A DNA stretch of 64,000 bases. Source: Eukaryota sp. TZLM1-RC (Eukaryota > Metamonada: BaSk clade). How positions within the stretch are numbered: the stretch's first letter is position 1; each line of letters opens with the position of its first letter. Below the pieces are notes generated by a model that was not told where the DNA came from, did no database searches, and saw nothing but the letters and a program-made list of their open reading frames with translations. Positions 12,435-25,548 of the stretch are shown piece after piece. A program made the translations under genes and the position numbers. The stretch covers positions 1,648,689 to 1,712,688 of the forward strand of contig JAUPSS010000007.1 of NCBI GenBank assembly GCA_040285825.1. Reading direction: 5' to 3'.

Positions 12435-14825
12435 CCATTGGTCAATATACGAAACTAGGAACTTCATATGAGCCTCAGTAAATCGTATCAAAAACGATAC
12501 TCTTACACTTACAGCAATTGTTTTATTAGTTTACAACATTCAATTGTATACTTTTTGATTTTTTACTTTTTTTACAATTGAATGTTTAAAAATTAATACA
12601 CTCAATTAATTCAAATATATACAAAATCATTTGAAAATGTAATCATGAGTTTGTACTGATCAAGTAACACATAGCCAACATTACTAACACACAATTTCAC
12701 ACAAAGTTTGATCACAAGTTGATCACATCTAGTACATAAAGACTACATGCAACTCATCTAATCATACCAATGACCATTCAACCAATCATACCAATGACTA
12801 ATCAAATGACCATAGCACGGACTTTAACACCACAATTGTTATATTAATTGTCCCAAAATGGACCTTAAAGATTTGACCAATGATTGTAATAAACAACCAT
12901 TGGTCAATATACGAAACTAGGAACTTCATATGAGCCTCAGTAAATCGTATCAAAAACGATACTCTTACACTTACAGCAATTGTTTTATTAGTTTACAACA
13001 TTCAATTGTATACTTTTTGATTTTTTACTTTTTTTACAATTGAATGTTTAAAAATTAATACACTCAATTAATTCAAATATATACAAAATCATTTGAAAAT
13101 GTAATCATGAGTTTGTACTGATCAAGTAACACATAGCCAACATTACTAACACACAATTTCACACAAAGTTTGATCACAAGTTGATCACATCTAGTACATA
13201 AAGACTACATGCAACTCATCTAATCATACCAATGACCATTCAACCAATCATACCAATGACTAATCAAATGACCATAGCACGGACTTTAACACCACAATTG
13301 TTATATTAATTGTCCCAAAATGGACTTTAAAGATTTGACCAATGATTGTAATAAACAACCATTGGTCAATATACGAAACTAGGAACTTCATATGAGCCTC
13401 AGTAAATCGTATCAAAAACGATACTCTTACACTTACAGCAATTGTTTTATTAGTTTACAACATTCAATTGTATACTTTTGATTTTTTACTTTTTTACAAT
13501 TGAATGTTTAAAAATTAATACACTCAATTAATTCAAATATATACAAAAATCATTTGAAAATGTAATCATGAGTTTGTACTGATCAAGTAACACATAGCCA
13601 ACATTACTAACACACAATTTCACACAAAGTTTGATCACAAGTTGATCACATCTAGTACATAAAGACTACATGCAACTCATCTAATCATACCAATGACCAT
13701 TCAACCAATCATACCAATGACTAATCAAATGACCATAGCACGGACTTTAACACCACAATTGTTATATTAATTGTCCCAAAATGGACCTTAAAGATTTGAC
13801 CAATGATTGTAATAAACAACCATTGGTCAATATACGAAACTAGGAACTTCATATGAGCCTCAGTAAATCGTATCAAAAACAATACTCTTACACTTACAGC
13901 AATTGTTTTATTAGTTTACAACATTCAATTGTATACTTTTTGATTTTTTACTTTTTTTACAATTGAATGTTTAAAAATTAATACACTCAATTAATTCAAA
14001 TATATACAAAATCATTTGAAAATGTAATCATGAGTTTGTACTGATCAAGTAACACATAGCCAACATTACTAACACACAATTTCACACAAAGTTTGATCAC
14101 AAGTTGATCACATCTAGTACATAAAGACTACATGCAACTCATCTAATCATACCAATGACCATTCAACCAATCATACCAATGACTAATCAAATGACCATAG
14201 CACGGACTTTAACACCACAATTGTTATATTAATTGTCCCAAAATGGACTTTAAAGATTTGACCAATGATTGTAATAAACAACCATTGGTCAATATACGAA
14301 ACTAGGAACTTCATATGAGCCTCAGTAAATCGTATCAAAAACGATACTCTTACACTTACAGCAATTGTTTTATTAGTTTACAACATTCAATTGTATACTT
14401 TTGATTTTTTACTTTTTTACAATTGAATGTTTAAAAATTAATACACTCAATTAATTCAAATATATACAAAATCATTTGAAAATGTAATCATGAGTTTGTA
14501 CTGATCAAGTAACACATAGCCAACATTACTAACACACAATTTCACACAAAGTTTGATCACAAGTTGATCACATCTAGTACATAAAGACTACATGCAACTC
14601 ATCTAATCATACCAATGACCATTCAACCAATCATACCAATGACTAATCAAATGACCATAGCACGGACTTTAACACCACAATTGTTATATTAATTGTCCCA
14701 AAATGGACCTTAAAGATTTGACCAATGATTGTAATAAACAACCATTGGTCAATATACGAAACTAGGAACTTCATATGAGCCTCAGTAAATCGTATCAAAA
14801 ACGATACTCTTACACTTACAGCAAT
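12435..14825 (-). repeat. Spacer tandem array 2 (~460-462 bp unit, 5 full copies plus a partial)
   Basis: Units start with CCATTGG at 12435, 12897, 13359, 13820, 14282 and 14742. The last is partial and merges with 28S sequence at 14825. Sequence is nearly identical to array 1, sharing the TACAATTGAATG variant where arrays 3 and 4 have TACAATTTAATG, but T runs are longer, giving a slightly longer unit. Confidence 0.95.
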
Positions 14826-15157
14826 GAGTTCCGTATCTTGGTCGTCTGCCAAGGTTTCATGATCCTGCGAATCTTCATAGTTTCAATGATCAATGAATAG
14901 TACTTAGACTAAACATCAATCCCACTGATGGGATATTGGGACTGTGTAAACACAATCCTAATCTTTATCGATTAAATTTGCAGGTCAATATATCATCCTT
15001 TCTAGGTTGGATACTAGCTTAGAGGCGTTCAGCTATAATCCAACGCATGTTAGCTTCACACCAATATCTTTTCAGATAAGCGTAAATACCAATTATGCGA
15101 AACAACGGTTCCTCTCGTACTGGGTTGCTTTTACTATTAGGATGACAATTATTCAGT
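14758..15157 (-). pseudogene. 28S rRNA 3' fragment downstream of copy B
   Basis: About 400 nt of 28S 3' end, again starting exactly at the retrotransposon junction (15157/15158) and including the sarcin-ricin loop. It differs from the complete gene by one extra T near 15130 and by the shared G at 14931. Confidence 0.93.
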
Positions 15158-15209
15158 TTATTAAAGAAAGAAATGTTCAATCACAATGAAGAAACTATAT
15201 CTAAAGCGA

Positions 15210-18200
15210 TCAATCATCACTAAGATCACAAATGGCAAGTCGGGCATACACTTTGCTCATTTTAAAGCATGATCTTGTAAATGACAGCGATATTTTTTTC
15301 CCATAAGAGCCTATCTCTTTTTTACGCAAAAAATTTACAAAACTTCGTTCGATGCCTCCAGAAGGAAATGCGATTAGTGGAACCAAAGGAACATGGTGAG
15401 AATATTTACCAATTTTCGACATTCTACGGCGTTCAATCAGTGTATTGAGAGGGGTAGAATATCCACCGACTAAAGTGAGGTCATAACACTCGCTGCCATT
15501 GGGACGAATAAGGTCAACTCTGCCGTTACCTACGTTCTGTTCTTTGAGTAAGCCTGTCAGTTGCGATATCAATTCAACCACATCATCATGTCTTCTAATT
15601 CGCATAGATGATAGTTGTTCGCAATTGGCTGAATGATACTGAGAATTGGATTCATGTTTACAAAAGGGACAGTGATGTACAAATTCAGAACAGAGGAGGC
15701 GGGTTCTTAAGAAATACTTGAGCAATGAATCGTCAACAGGTTCCTCAGATGGATTGATAAATAAAAGTGATTGAGACAGTGGTTTGCAATTGATTAGAAC
15801 GTCGTTTTCATATTTGATTGGGATGGGTGCTATGGCTGGGTCAGTTACCGGCGACCTAAATGAAGCGAGTACAGCAGGCTTGGATCTAAAGTCCCTAGTC
15901 AAAGAATTCAGAGTCTCCAAAAAGTGGTTTTGAGTTAAGAGAGCTTGAAGTTTTGATAAGTTGGGGGAGTTGGTAGCTGTACCAAGTTCATGAAATAATG
16001 ATTCAGCGCACATAAGATCTAAATCATCAAGTGGCAATGAAGAGTGGAAGAGGTTTAAAGTCCTATTGCTGGTGATGTAGGAGGCTGCGAAGCACAAATG
16101 AGCTATTTCCCCATAATTTGTGAGACCGAGTCCTCCAAATCTGGCTGACGGGAGAGAAATCAACTGAGGAAACATAGGAACAACCCCAAGTGCCGAAGAA
16201 ACAAAAGAAACTATTTGATGAAAACAACTAATGAGGGGATTCCTGCTGACTGCTGGGCGATGAACACGTGCATGAAAGGACAGTTTGGTGTTGATGCAGT
16301 GTCTCACAAGAAGCAATTGCTCTTGTAACGTCAGCGATTCGAGACATTTCAGCAGAGAACTAGTTATTGGTGGGAGTGAGCTTGAAAGATCATCTTCGGC
16401 GTTTGGGCCAAAATGAGCACCAAGCACCTCGAAATTGTCATTGCTAGAGACAACAGCAGTTTTGTCAAGATTGACTTCAAGACCAATGTCTTGGATAAAG
16501 CTTGAAACAGTCCCAACAATAGCATCAGTTTCATGGTCGTTGCAAAGAACAAAAAGGTCATCTAAATACAAATAAAAATGACAGGATGGGTGTAGGGTAC
16601 TGAGCTGTGTTGCAAACGGGACAAGGGCAGTTGAAAACAGCAAGGGACCGAGGGGATCGCCTTGTCGAACACCACGTTCTGAGAAAATAACTGAGTTTCT
16701 AAAATGTAATGTGGAAGGGCTCAGATAGCTAGCTTTAAAGAATGGGAACAGCAAAGGACAATATTCAGCAACAGCTTGGGCAAGCTGACAACGGTCGACC
16801 TCATTGAATGCATTGCGCACATCAAACTTGATCAGTTTTTCGAAAGATAGGCCTAGATTACTACGAATTGAATGGACAATAGCTTCACCACCACCAGGGA
16901 CTTTCACGCCATATTGATTTGAATTGATCAAATAGTCAACATTTACTTTAGATAGCGCAAGGCCGGCAGCAATGCGGTAAAATAGTTCTCCAACTGCCAA
17001 AGGCCGCACTCCATTACTTTTTCTTTGGGATGGCGAGCAATCTACTGGAAGTGAGAACACGTCTGAGGGCTCACTTATTTTGCCACTGAGCAGGCCGTTT
17101 GCTATATACTGTACACATGACACCAAGTGGTCATCAATACACTGTTTCACAAGTTTGGCATGCCAGTGGGAGGGCCACCTTCCGTCATAGGGGAATTAAG
17201 GATTGCGTCAGCTACGGAAGAGGAGTCGTGGTAGGAGTAGTGTTCAGTTAGCATATTGTTGTATTGACAAAAGTTTGGATCAGCTGGATGGAGGTGTTGC
17301 AATTGCTCTAGCATGGAGTTATTAGTTATGTTTGCTGTTGGTGGTTCTCTTGATAGCAGATTCATAGCGCGACTCAGTTCGTTGTCGTGAATAAGTTCTT
17401 TGACTCTCTTTATATTGACTCGATTGCTAAATGTATGTGGTCTGATGGGGGTTGTGTTACAAAAGAAGGAAGAAGTATCTTCACATTGACCAATATCAAA
17501 TTTGTGAACCCTGTGTTGGAATCGGAAAAGTTTAAAAAGTGATGAGCCTTTGTCCAGCTTTAGGCAAACTACCGGTAGCACTAGAAGATATCTACATTTT
17601 TGTTCCATTGGCAGGGAAGAATGGGTGACCAACTTGACTGCAGAGCGGAATGAGGGACGATCACTGAGCCGCTTGTAAGTGAAGCTTGCAATTTCATTGC
17701 TCAGTTGAATAAATAGAGAATCGGAAATACATGGCATATCCAGAGTCGGTGACTCATGACGTTTGAAATGGTTGTCAAAACCAACCGATGAGAACACCTT
17801 CAGGCAAACGGGGCAGCGAACCAGATTATTAATGTGTAATGTGTCAGTGTCTATAGAAGAGTGATGCGTATCAATATAGCAGCATAAGGTTCTTGCTTTG
17901 GAGAAGAAACTGGGACAGATAGGACAATTGTGTGATTTTTCTAAATTGAACGAGTCAAGGGGAGCACTATCAGCGATGTGTTCAGAGTGGTCAGGTGAAA
18001 ATGAACAAAGAGGTGTAGGGCCTTCAAGAACATGATAACGTGTTCTTAAATACTTCAGCAGTGAACATTCAGAGCCATTAGCGCCACGTTTTGCTAAAAC
18101 ATCAGCAACATTATTATTGGTATTGTCAGAATGTGCCAACACTTTTTTAAAGGAGAAGGAGAATAGTCTAAAACGGGAACTATTTATGAGATCCTTTATT

Positions 18201-19734
18201 TGGCTGCGGATTCTTTTGACAGTAGGATTCTTTAGGGATGCTTTTAGGTTAAGAGAATCAACAACAAGGCTACTGTCAGAAAAAATGATAATGTGTTGTG
18301 GACAGTGAGAGAGCAACACTAAGGATTTAATGGTCATCAAAACAGCTTCAAACTCAGCTGCGTTATGGGTGTTGTACCGTGATGGGCCATAAATTTCGAA
18401 TCGCTTATCCTTGAAAGTATAAAAGCCACCAAAGCCAGATTTATTACTTTTCTTGAGAAAAGATCCATCTGTGTAAATCTCCAAGGGATTCACATTAACA
18501 TCCATATCAGAGGAAGCATTCGATTCAAGTATGTGGCCACTGTCATCAGGAAGTATGATTGGATTAGATTCATCACCATCATCATTGGCATCAAAAGAGA
18601 CAACAGGAGAACTATCAAGGTCAGAAGGACAAACAGATGGATGTGAAATATCTTGAACAGGTTCAGTCACAAGAGGGCCCTGTTGATACCCAAACCCAAG
18701 ACCATAACGTTGGCTTGGGTTAATCGGTTGATGGTACAATTGAATAGGAGAGTCCTCAGAAGGAAGAGGAGGACTCTCTGAATTATTGACAGATTCACTG
18801 AGAGAAAATGCACAACCTTTCTTACTTATATGCATCCCGATGCCTTCTACAGAAATGATGTCAGAGCAGCTACATCTTGTGTATCCATTGGCTTTTAAGA
18901 CATCAAGGCTGACATCAGGATGCATTTTCATCAAATGCCTTGTCAACCCAGACCGCTTAGAGAACGGTTCAGTTCTGGGGCAGAGCGAGACAAAGCAGCA
19001 GAACTTTCTCTCTCTACGATTTTGACAAACACCTGAATTTTGGTCTAAATTTTTGGAGATCAGCAGAGAGGGGATCATCACAAAGGGACACAGGGCAAAA
19101 ACCCCCCTTCCCACCACAGTGGTTATTTGTAGCGAGCCGAAGCTCACTACGAGAATCGATCACGTCATTGCTGACGTGATCGCTGGAATTAGCACCTCTC
19201 AATGGAGAGACACTAGACAATGTGCGTGTGGTGGGATTCGAACTCAGGACCGCAACCTCTGAGTCAAAGGTCTTATCCACTAGACCAGGTGAGCGCTGAT
19301 AACTATCATATGGAGTTGCAAGGTGAGAACTATCTGGATCAGAGTGCGCTGTTTGAAGAGAATTCAGTAGCGTCTGAAACGGAGATTGGAGAAATGTGAT
19401 TGAAAGAATCTGAGGAAGGGTCAGTGCAAAGTTGATCGGAGGAAGTGGGTGGGTCATCAGAGGTAAGTTGTGAAATGGAGAAAGAGGACTTATCTTCCGC
19501 ATATAAATGTGGAGTTTGGTCATAGGAAGAAGCCAACACTAGATTTCGGCCAGATTCATGAGAATCTGCCACGGACAGCTCTATAGCACTAGGGCTATTC
19601 TGCTCGATGCCGCTGACATCGGCAGTCATGTTGGACTCTTCTAGACCTTCCAAAAGAGAAGAGAATTCTGAAGGAGATAAAGAAGGTTGAGACTTTGAGG
19701 GCTTAAAAAACCCTGTAAGAGATGTCTGTCTCAT
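15210..19734 (-). pseudogene. Retrotransposon polyprotein, copy B (complete RT-RLE half, frameshifted N-half)
   Basis: Same protein as copy A. The RT-RLE half is open over 17150-15210 (646 codons) and shows what copy A lacks in frame: after the RT come GGLGLTNYG, then CCHC finger CPFC...H...C at residues 494-510, then RLE motif GRVDL...YDLTLVGGY with candidate catalytic D546 and D557, and the last conserved block LVPLIAFPSGG. The middle (19147-17147) holds the C2H2 fingers and RNase H. Breaks: a 2-bp loss near 19355, a T-run gain near 19050, loss of one G near 17170, and a compensating pair near 17020-17070 that changes about 15 residues just before RT motif RPLAVGE. With these few run-length changes the protein would be complete, so the copy is young or its breaks are assembly errors. 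Confidence 0.88.
19129..19293 (-). other. tRNA-like and tandem-hairpin RNA module inside copy B ORF
   Basis: Same module as in copy A. Its D-arm is 19269-19286, its B-box match 19234-19244, and its hairpins are 19196-19209, 19157-19182 (GCAA loop) and 19129-19150 (UUCG loop). All paired bases are intact. Confidence 0.55.
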
Positions 19735-19784
19735 ACAATGGCGGTGGGAACAGGGAGATAGGACGTGAGTTGCAGGGAAAAAAA

Positions 19785-21712
19785 CCATTGGTCAATATAC
19801 GAAACTAGGAACTTCATATGAGCCTCAGTAAATCGTATCAAAAACGATACTCTTACACTTACAGCAATTGTTTTATTAGTTTACAACATTCAATTGTATA
19901 CTTTTGATTTTTTACTTTTTTACAATTTAATGTTTAAAAATTAATACACTCAATTAATTCAAATATATACAAAATCATTTGAAAATGTAATCATGAGTTT
20001 GTACTGATCAAGTAACACATAGCCAACATTACTAACACACAATTTCACACAAAGTTTGATCACAAGTTGATCACATCTAGTACATAAAGACTACATGCAA
20101 CTCATCTAATCATACCAATGACCATTCAACCAATCATACCAATGACTAATCAAATGACCATAGCACGGACTTTAACACCACAATTGTTATATTAATTGTC
20201 CCAAAATGGACTTTAAAGATTTGACCAATGATTGTAATAAACAACCATTGGTCAATATACGAAACTAGGAACTTCATATGAGCCTCAGTAAATCGTATCA
20301 AAAACGATACTCTTACACTTACAGCAATTGTTTTATTAGTTTACAACATTCAATTGTATACTTTTTGATTTTTTACTTTTTTACAATTTAATGTTTAAAA
20401 ATTAATACACTCAATTAATTCAAATATATACAAAATCATTTGAAAATGTAATCATGAGTTTGTACTGATCAAGTAACACATAGCCAACATTACTAACACA
20501 CAATTTCACACAAAGTTTGATCACAAGTTGATCACATCTAGTACATAAAGACTACATGCAACTCATCTAATCATACCAATGACCATTCAACCAATCATAC
20601 CAATGACTAATCAAATGACCATAGCACGGACTTTAACACCACAATTGTTATATTAATTGTCCCAAAATGGACTTTAAAGATTTGACCAATGATTGTAATA
20701 AACAACCATTGGTCAATATACGAAACTAGGAACTTCATATGAGCCTCAGTAAATCGTATCAAAAACGATACTCTTACACTTACAGCAATTGTTTTATTAG
20801 TTTACAACATTCAATTGTATACTTTTTGATTTTTTACTTTTTTTACAATTTAATGTTTAAAAATTAATACACTCAATTAATTCAAATATATACAAAATCA
20901 TTTGAAAATGTAATCATGAGTTTGTACTGATCAAGTAACACATAGCCAACATTACTAACACACAATTTCACACAAAGTTTGATCACAAGTTGATCACATC
21001 TAGTACATAAAGACTACATGCAACTCATCTAATCATACCAATGACCATTCAACCAATCATACCAATGACTAATCAAATGACCATAGCACGGACTTTAACA
21101 CCACAATTGTTATATTAATTGTCCCAAAATGGACTTTAAAGATTTGACCAATGATTGTAATAAACAACCATTGGTCAATATACGAAACTAGGAACTTCAT
21201 ATGAGCCTCAGTAAATCGTATCAAAAACGATACTCTTACACTTACAGCAATTGTTTTATTAGTTTACAACATTCAATTGTATACTTTTTGATTTTTTACT
21301 TTTTTACAATTTAATGTTTAAAAATTAATACACTCAATTAATTCAAATATATACAAAATCATTTGAAAATGTAATCATGAGTTTGTACTGATCAAGTAAC
21401 ACATAGCCAACATTACTAACACACAATTTCACACAAAGTTTGATCACAAGTTGATCACATCTAGTACATAAAGACTACATGCAACTCATCTAATCATACC
21501 AATGACCATTCAACCAATCATACCAATGACTAATCAAATGACCATAGCACGGACTTTAACACCACAATTGTTATATTAATTGTCCCAAAATGGACTTTAA
21601 AGATTTGACCAATGATTGTAATAAACAACCATTGGTCAATATACGAAACTAGGAACTTCATATGAGCCTCAGTAAATCGTATCAAAAACGATACTCTTAC
21701 ACTTACAGCAAT
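19785..21712 (-). repeat. Spacer tandem array 3, downstream of the complete 28S (4 full copies plus a partial)
   Basis: Units start with CCATTGG at 19785, 20245, 20706, 21168 and 21629, with periods of 460-462 bp. The last partial unit is the real 28S 3' end of the complete rDNA unit. Carries TACAATTTAATG, the variant shared with array 4 and not with arrays 1 and 2. Confidence 0.95.
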
Positions 21713-22039
21713 GAGTTCCGTATCTTGGTCGTCTGCCAAGGTTTCATGATCCTGCGAATCTTCATAGTTTCAATGATCAATGAATAGTACTTAGACTAAA
21801 CATCAATCCCACTGATGAGATATTGGGACTGTGTAAACACAATCCTAATCTTTATCGATTAAATTTGCAGGTCAATATATCATCCTTTCTAGGTTGGATA
21901 CTAGCTTAGAGGCGTTCAGCTATAATCCAACGCATGTTAGCTTCACACCAATATCTTTTCAGATAAGCGTAAATACCAATTATGCGAAACAACGGTTCCT
22001 CTCGTACTGGGTTGCTTTACTATTAGGATGACAATTATT

Positions 22040-22095
<56 letters not shown>

Positions 22096-22197
22096 TTAAT
22101 GGGTGAACAATCCAACGCTTTGAGAATTCTGCTTCTCAATGATAGGAAGAGCCGACATCGAAGAATCAAAAAGCAACGTCGCTATGAACGCTTGGCT

Positions 22198-22240
<43 letters not shown>

Positions 22241-22599
22241 AGCTAAAAGTTTCTTATAGTTAAAGGATCGTTAGGCCACAATTTCTTGGTTTGTATTCAT
22301 ACTGAAAATCAAAATCAAGTGAGCTTTTACCCTTATGTTCTACATGAGATTTCTGTTCTCATTGAGCTCACCTTAGGACACCTCCGTTATTATTTTGGAG
22401 ATGTGCCGCCCCAGCCAAACTCCCCATCTGACAATGTCCTTAAATCCGATCGTATCCGAAGACACTTAAATCTTGAAACAGGAAACCTGTTTCGGATTAA
22501 TTAAGTTAGCAAACCAATGTCAAGAGTCAGGGTGTTTCATTGGCGTAGATAAATCTACTCCCCTGTACGCTACACCTCCTGAATCGGTTCACAATATCA

Positions 22600-22637
<38 letters not shown>

Positions 22638-22643
22638 GAATTA

Positions 22644-22679
<36 letters not shown>

Positions 22680-22701
22680 GGTAGGTAGGGACAGTGGGAA
22701 C

Positions 22702-22734
<33 letters not shown>

Positions 22735-22735
22735 G

Positions 22736-22780
<45 letters not shown>

Positions 22781-23690
22781 TGTTTACCCGTGCTTGATTG
22801 AATCTCTTCACAATGACATTCAGAGCACTGAGCAGAAATCACTTTCTGTCAACACCGTTTCCGGCCATCAGAAAGCTTTGTTTCGATTAAACAGTCGGGT
22901 TCCCTTTGTCCGTTACAGTTCTAGGTTGACCTTTAATTGCATAAAAGTAATCCCAATGGATCAACACCTCGCATCAACGCAATTGTTGCCAATCACATCA
23001 ACGCTCAGTGCGTCACCACTAGGGCTCTTACACAAGGCCCCTAGAGCCAATCCTTATCCCGAAGTTACGGATCTATTTTGCCGACTTCCCTTACCTACGT
23101 TCTTCTATAGACCAGAGGCTACACACCTTGGAGACCTGATGCGGTTATCGGTACGGACAACAATGAAGTGATTACTCCTCTAGATTTTCAAGGGCCGTTG
23201 AGAATACACCGGACATTACAAAAACGTAATGCTCTTCCTATCTTATATCCACTTCTCCTGTTAAACAGATTCCATGGACAATAGACAGTTAATAAGAAAA
23301 GATAACTCTTCCCAGGATCCTCCCCGACATCTCTAGATTCGATTGTGTTACCACGAACACCCACTGTTGGTGCAGGAATATTAACCTGCTTCCCTTTCGA
23401 CAGGACGGAGCTATAAAAGCCCCCTCTCAAAGAGTTAACCTGTGCCTTAGGACCGACTAACCCATGGCAGAATACCTTTACCATGGAACCCTACTCCACT
23501 TCGGTCAACAAGATTCCAACTTGTTTATTTGCTACTACCACCAAGATCTGCACTAGAGGCTGCTCCAGTCCATTTCACAATGAACCTTCTACGCAACCCC
23601 CACGACGTTCTACACATTAACTCATAAAATGAATTAATGGACATGTATAGGTGGCACACTTTAGCGCCATCAATTTTCAGGGCTAGTTGA

Positions 23691-23724
<34 letters not shown>

Positions 23725-24564
23725 ATTCCGACTTCCATGGCCACCGTCCTGCTGTCAATATCAACCAACACCTTTTCTGGGGTCTAAATGAGTGCACACT
23801 TAGGCACCTTAACATGTCTTTTGGAGCATCCCACATCGCCAGTTCTGCTTACCAAAAATGGCCCACTTAGAGCTATTATTCAATTGCAACGATCACTTAA
23901 GTATCATCACAAATCTTGCCCATTTAAAGTTTGAGAATAGGCTAAGGACATTGCGTCCCTAGTACCTCTAATCATTAGCTTTACCGGACAAAACTAAAAC
24001 AAGCTCCAGCTATCCTGGGGGAAACTTCGAACGTAACCAGCTACTAGCCGCTTCGATGAGTCTTTCGCCCCTATACCCAAATTTGACGAGTGATTTGCAC
24101 GTCAACATCGCTACGGACTTCCACCAGAGTTTCCCCTGGCTTCATCCTATTCAGGCATAGTTCAGCGGCTTTCGGGTCGTATCCATTCTGCTCATACTCA
24201 GATCCCTTTGCAAGGACTGGTTGAGGGTGCAGTCGAAACTTCCCCTCATAAAATTACTTTCATTTCGCCTTCAGGTTTTTACACCCTACGACTTGCAGAA
24301 GAGATACACTCCTTGGTCCGTGTTTCAAGACGGGACAATTGAACCTTTATGTTGGAGTCTCGGTAAAACCGTATTCCTGATTCTTAAAAAGAACAATTTA
24401 TGAGGCTATAACACTACAATAAACCGAAGTTCATTATAGCTACCTTCCCCACAATCACTCAATTTTCAAAATCACTCCAACGCAAGACAGCCGAAGCTAT
24501 CAATATCAAGTTCCAATCGCTTATCCTTTCAGTGATTTCAGGTACTTTTAACTCTCTCTTCAGA

Positions 24565-24595
<31 letters not shown>

Positions 24596-24945
24596 GAACT
24601 ATCGGTCTCCTTTTATATTTAGCTTTATGGGAAACTTACCCCACATTTAACGCTGCATTCCCAAACAGCGCGACTCTCGGAAAATCAGTAGTGAATCAAT
24701 TACTTCGATGTCATTTACAGGATTTTCACCTTCCATGATACCCTTTTCCAAAGGACTTATACATCGAGAACCGAATACTGGTTTCCATAGACTACAACTC
24801 TTCACAATCTAAAGATCATAAAGATTCAGTCTTGAGCTTTTTCCTGTTCGCTCGCCGCTACTAAGGAAATCATAGTTATTTTCTTTTCCTCCCCTTATTG
24901 ATATGCTTAAGTCCAGGGGGTGATCTTACTTGAAATCAGGTCGAA
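21645..24945 (-). rRNA. 28S (large subunit) ribosomal RNA, complete
   Basis: About 3.3 kb. The 5' end is set by the conserved start region CGACCTGATTTCAAG followed by GGACTTAAGCATATCAATAAG (minus strand, near 24900-24945), which pairs with 5.8S. The 3' end is approximate, from similarity of GCTGTAAGTGTAAGAGTATCG...ACTGAGGCTCATATGAAG to the terminal helix of yeast 25S. Landmarks: the sarcin-ricin loop near 22003, the sequence around the R2 site (TTAAGG/TAGCC, 22753/22754), which is uninterrupted, and the region where the local retrotransposon inserts (22043/22044), also intact here. No intron or insertion is seen. This is the only complete large-subunit gene in the window, so it is the functional candidate. 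Confidence 0.95.
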
Positions 24946-25106
24946 ATGATGTCTAAAAGACAATATATGAAAGAGATGAGTCGTCAATTAATGTAAAAGT
25001 TGCCTTCAACAATAAATGTTGACAAAAGTCAATCATATATTTGATTATTTAAGAAAAGAAGTAACCTTCAATTCCAATTATCCGAAATGGAAAAATAAAA
25101 GACGAC
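24946..25106 (-). other. ITS2
   Basis: Short AT-rich spacer of about 160 bp between the 5.8S 3' end and the 28S 5' end. Edges are approximate because both mature ends are inferred from conserved motifs. Confidence 0.8.
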
Positions 25107-25265
25107 GCTGATTCAAGTATAGTTCAATAAAGCCGAAGCTCTAAAGAACTACCATTTGCGTTCAAAGTTTCGATGATTCACAGATTCTGCAATTCACATT
25201 ACGTATCGCAATTCGCTGCGTTCTTCATCGATAAAGGAGCCGAGACATCCATCACTGAAAGTTGG
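25107..25265 (-). rRNA. 5.8S ribosomal RNA
   Basis: The minus strand reads AACTTTCAGTGATGGATGTC, then CGATGAAGAACGCAGCGAA, GCGATACGTAATGTGAATTG and GAATCATCGAAACTTTGAAC, the diagnostic blocks of eukaryotic 5.8S in order. Length about 159 nt is normal. The 5' end is set at AACTTTCAGTG; the 3' end is estimated from length and from the GAATCAGCGTC region. Confidence 0.93.
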
Positions 25266-25363
25266 ATGTTTCATAGAAACTATTAGTTTTTATAATAAAA
25301 AGGGTTGGTTCGGTATTAGGTTTCAGTTAAAGTGAAACTTGGCAAGCCAAGCTCACAAACGAC
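25266..25363 (-). other. ITS1
   Basis: Very short spacer of about 100 bp between 18S and 5.8S, AT-rich, with an imperfect inverted repeat near CTTGGCAAGCCAAGCTC (25338-25356). Confidence 0.8.
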
Positions 25364-25502
25364 AATGATCCATCCGCAGGTTCACCTACGGATACCTTGT
25401 TACGACTTCTCCTTCCTCTAGATGCAAAGATTCACTGAATTTTCCCAACAAGTCTTGCTTTGCAGCTTAACCCATTGAGTCCAAACATTTCACCTCAACA
25501 TC

Positions 25503-25548
<46 letters not shown>

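Larger units (their letters stand above)
15158..19784 (-). mobile_element. R-type non-LTR retrotransposon, copy B (4.63 kb)
   Basis: Complete element colinear with copy A and nearly identical to it, with the same 5' junction to a spacer repeat and the same 3' junction in 28S. It is the copy nearest the intact rDNA unit and lies directly downstream of it, with four spacer repeats between them. Its 3' half has the cleanest coding region of the three copies. Confidence 0.93.
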
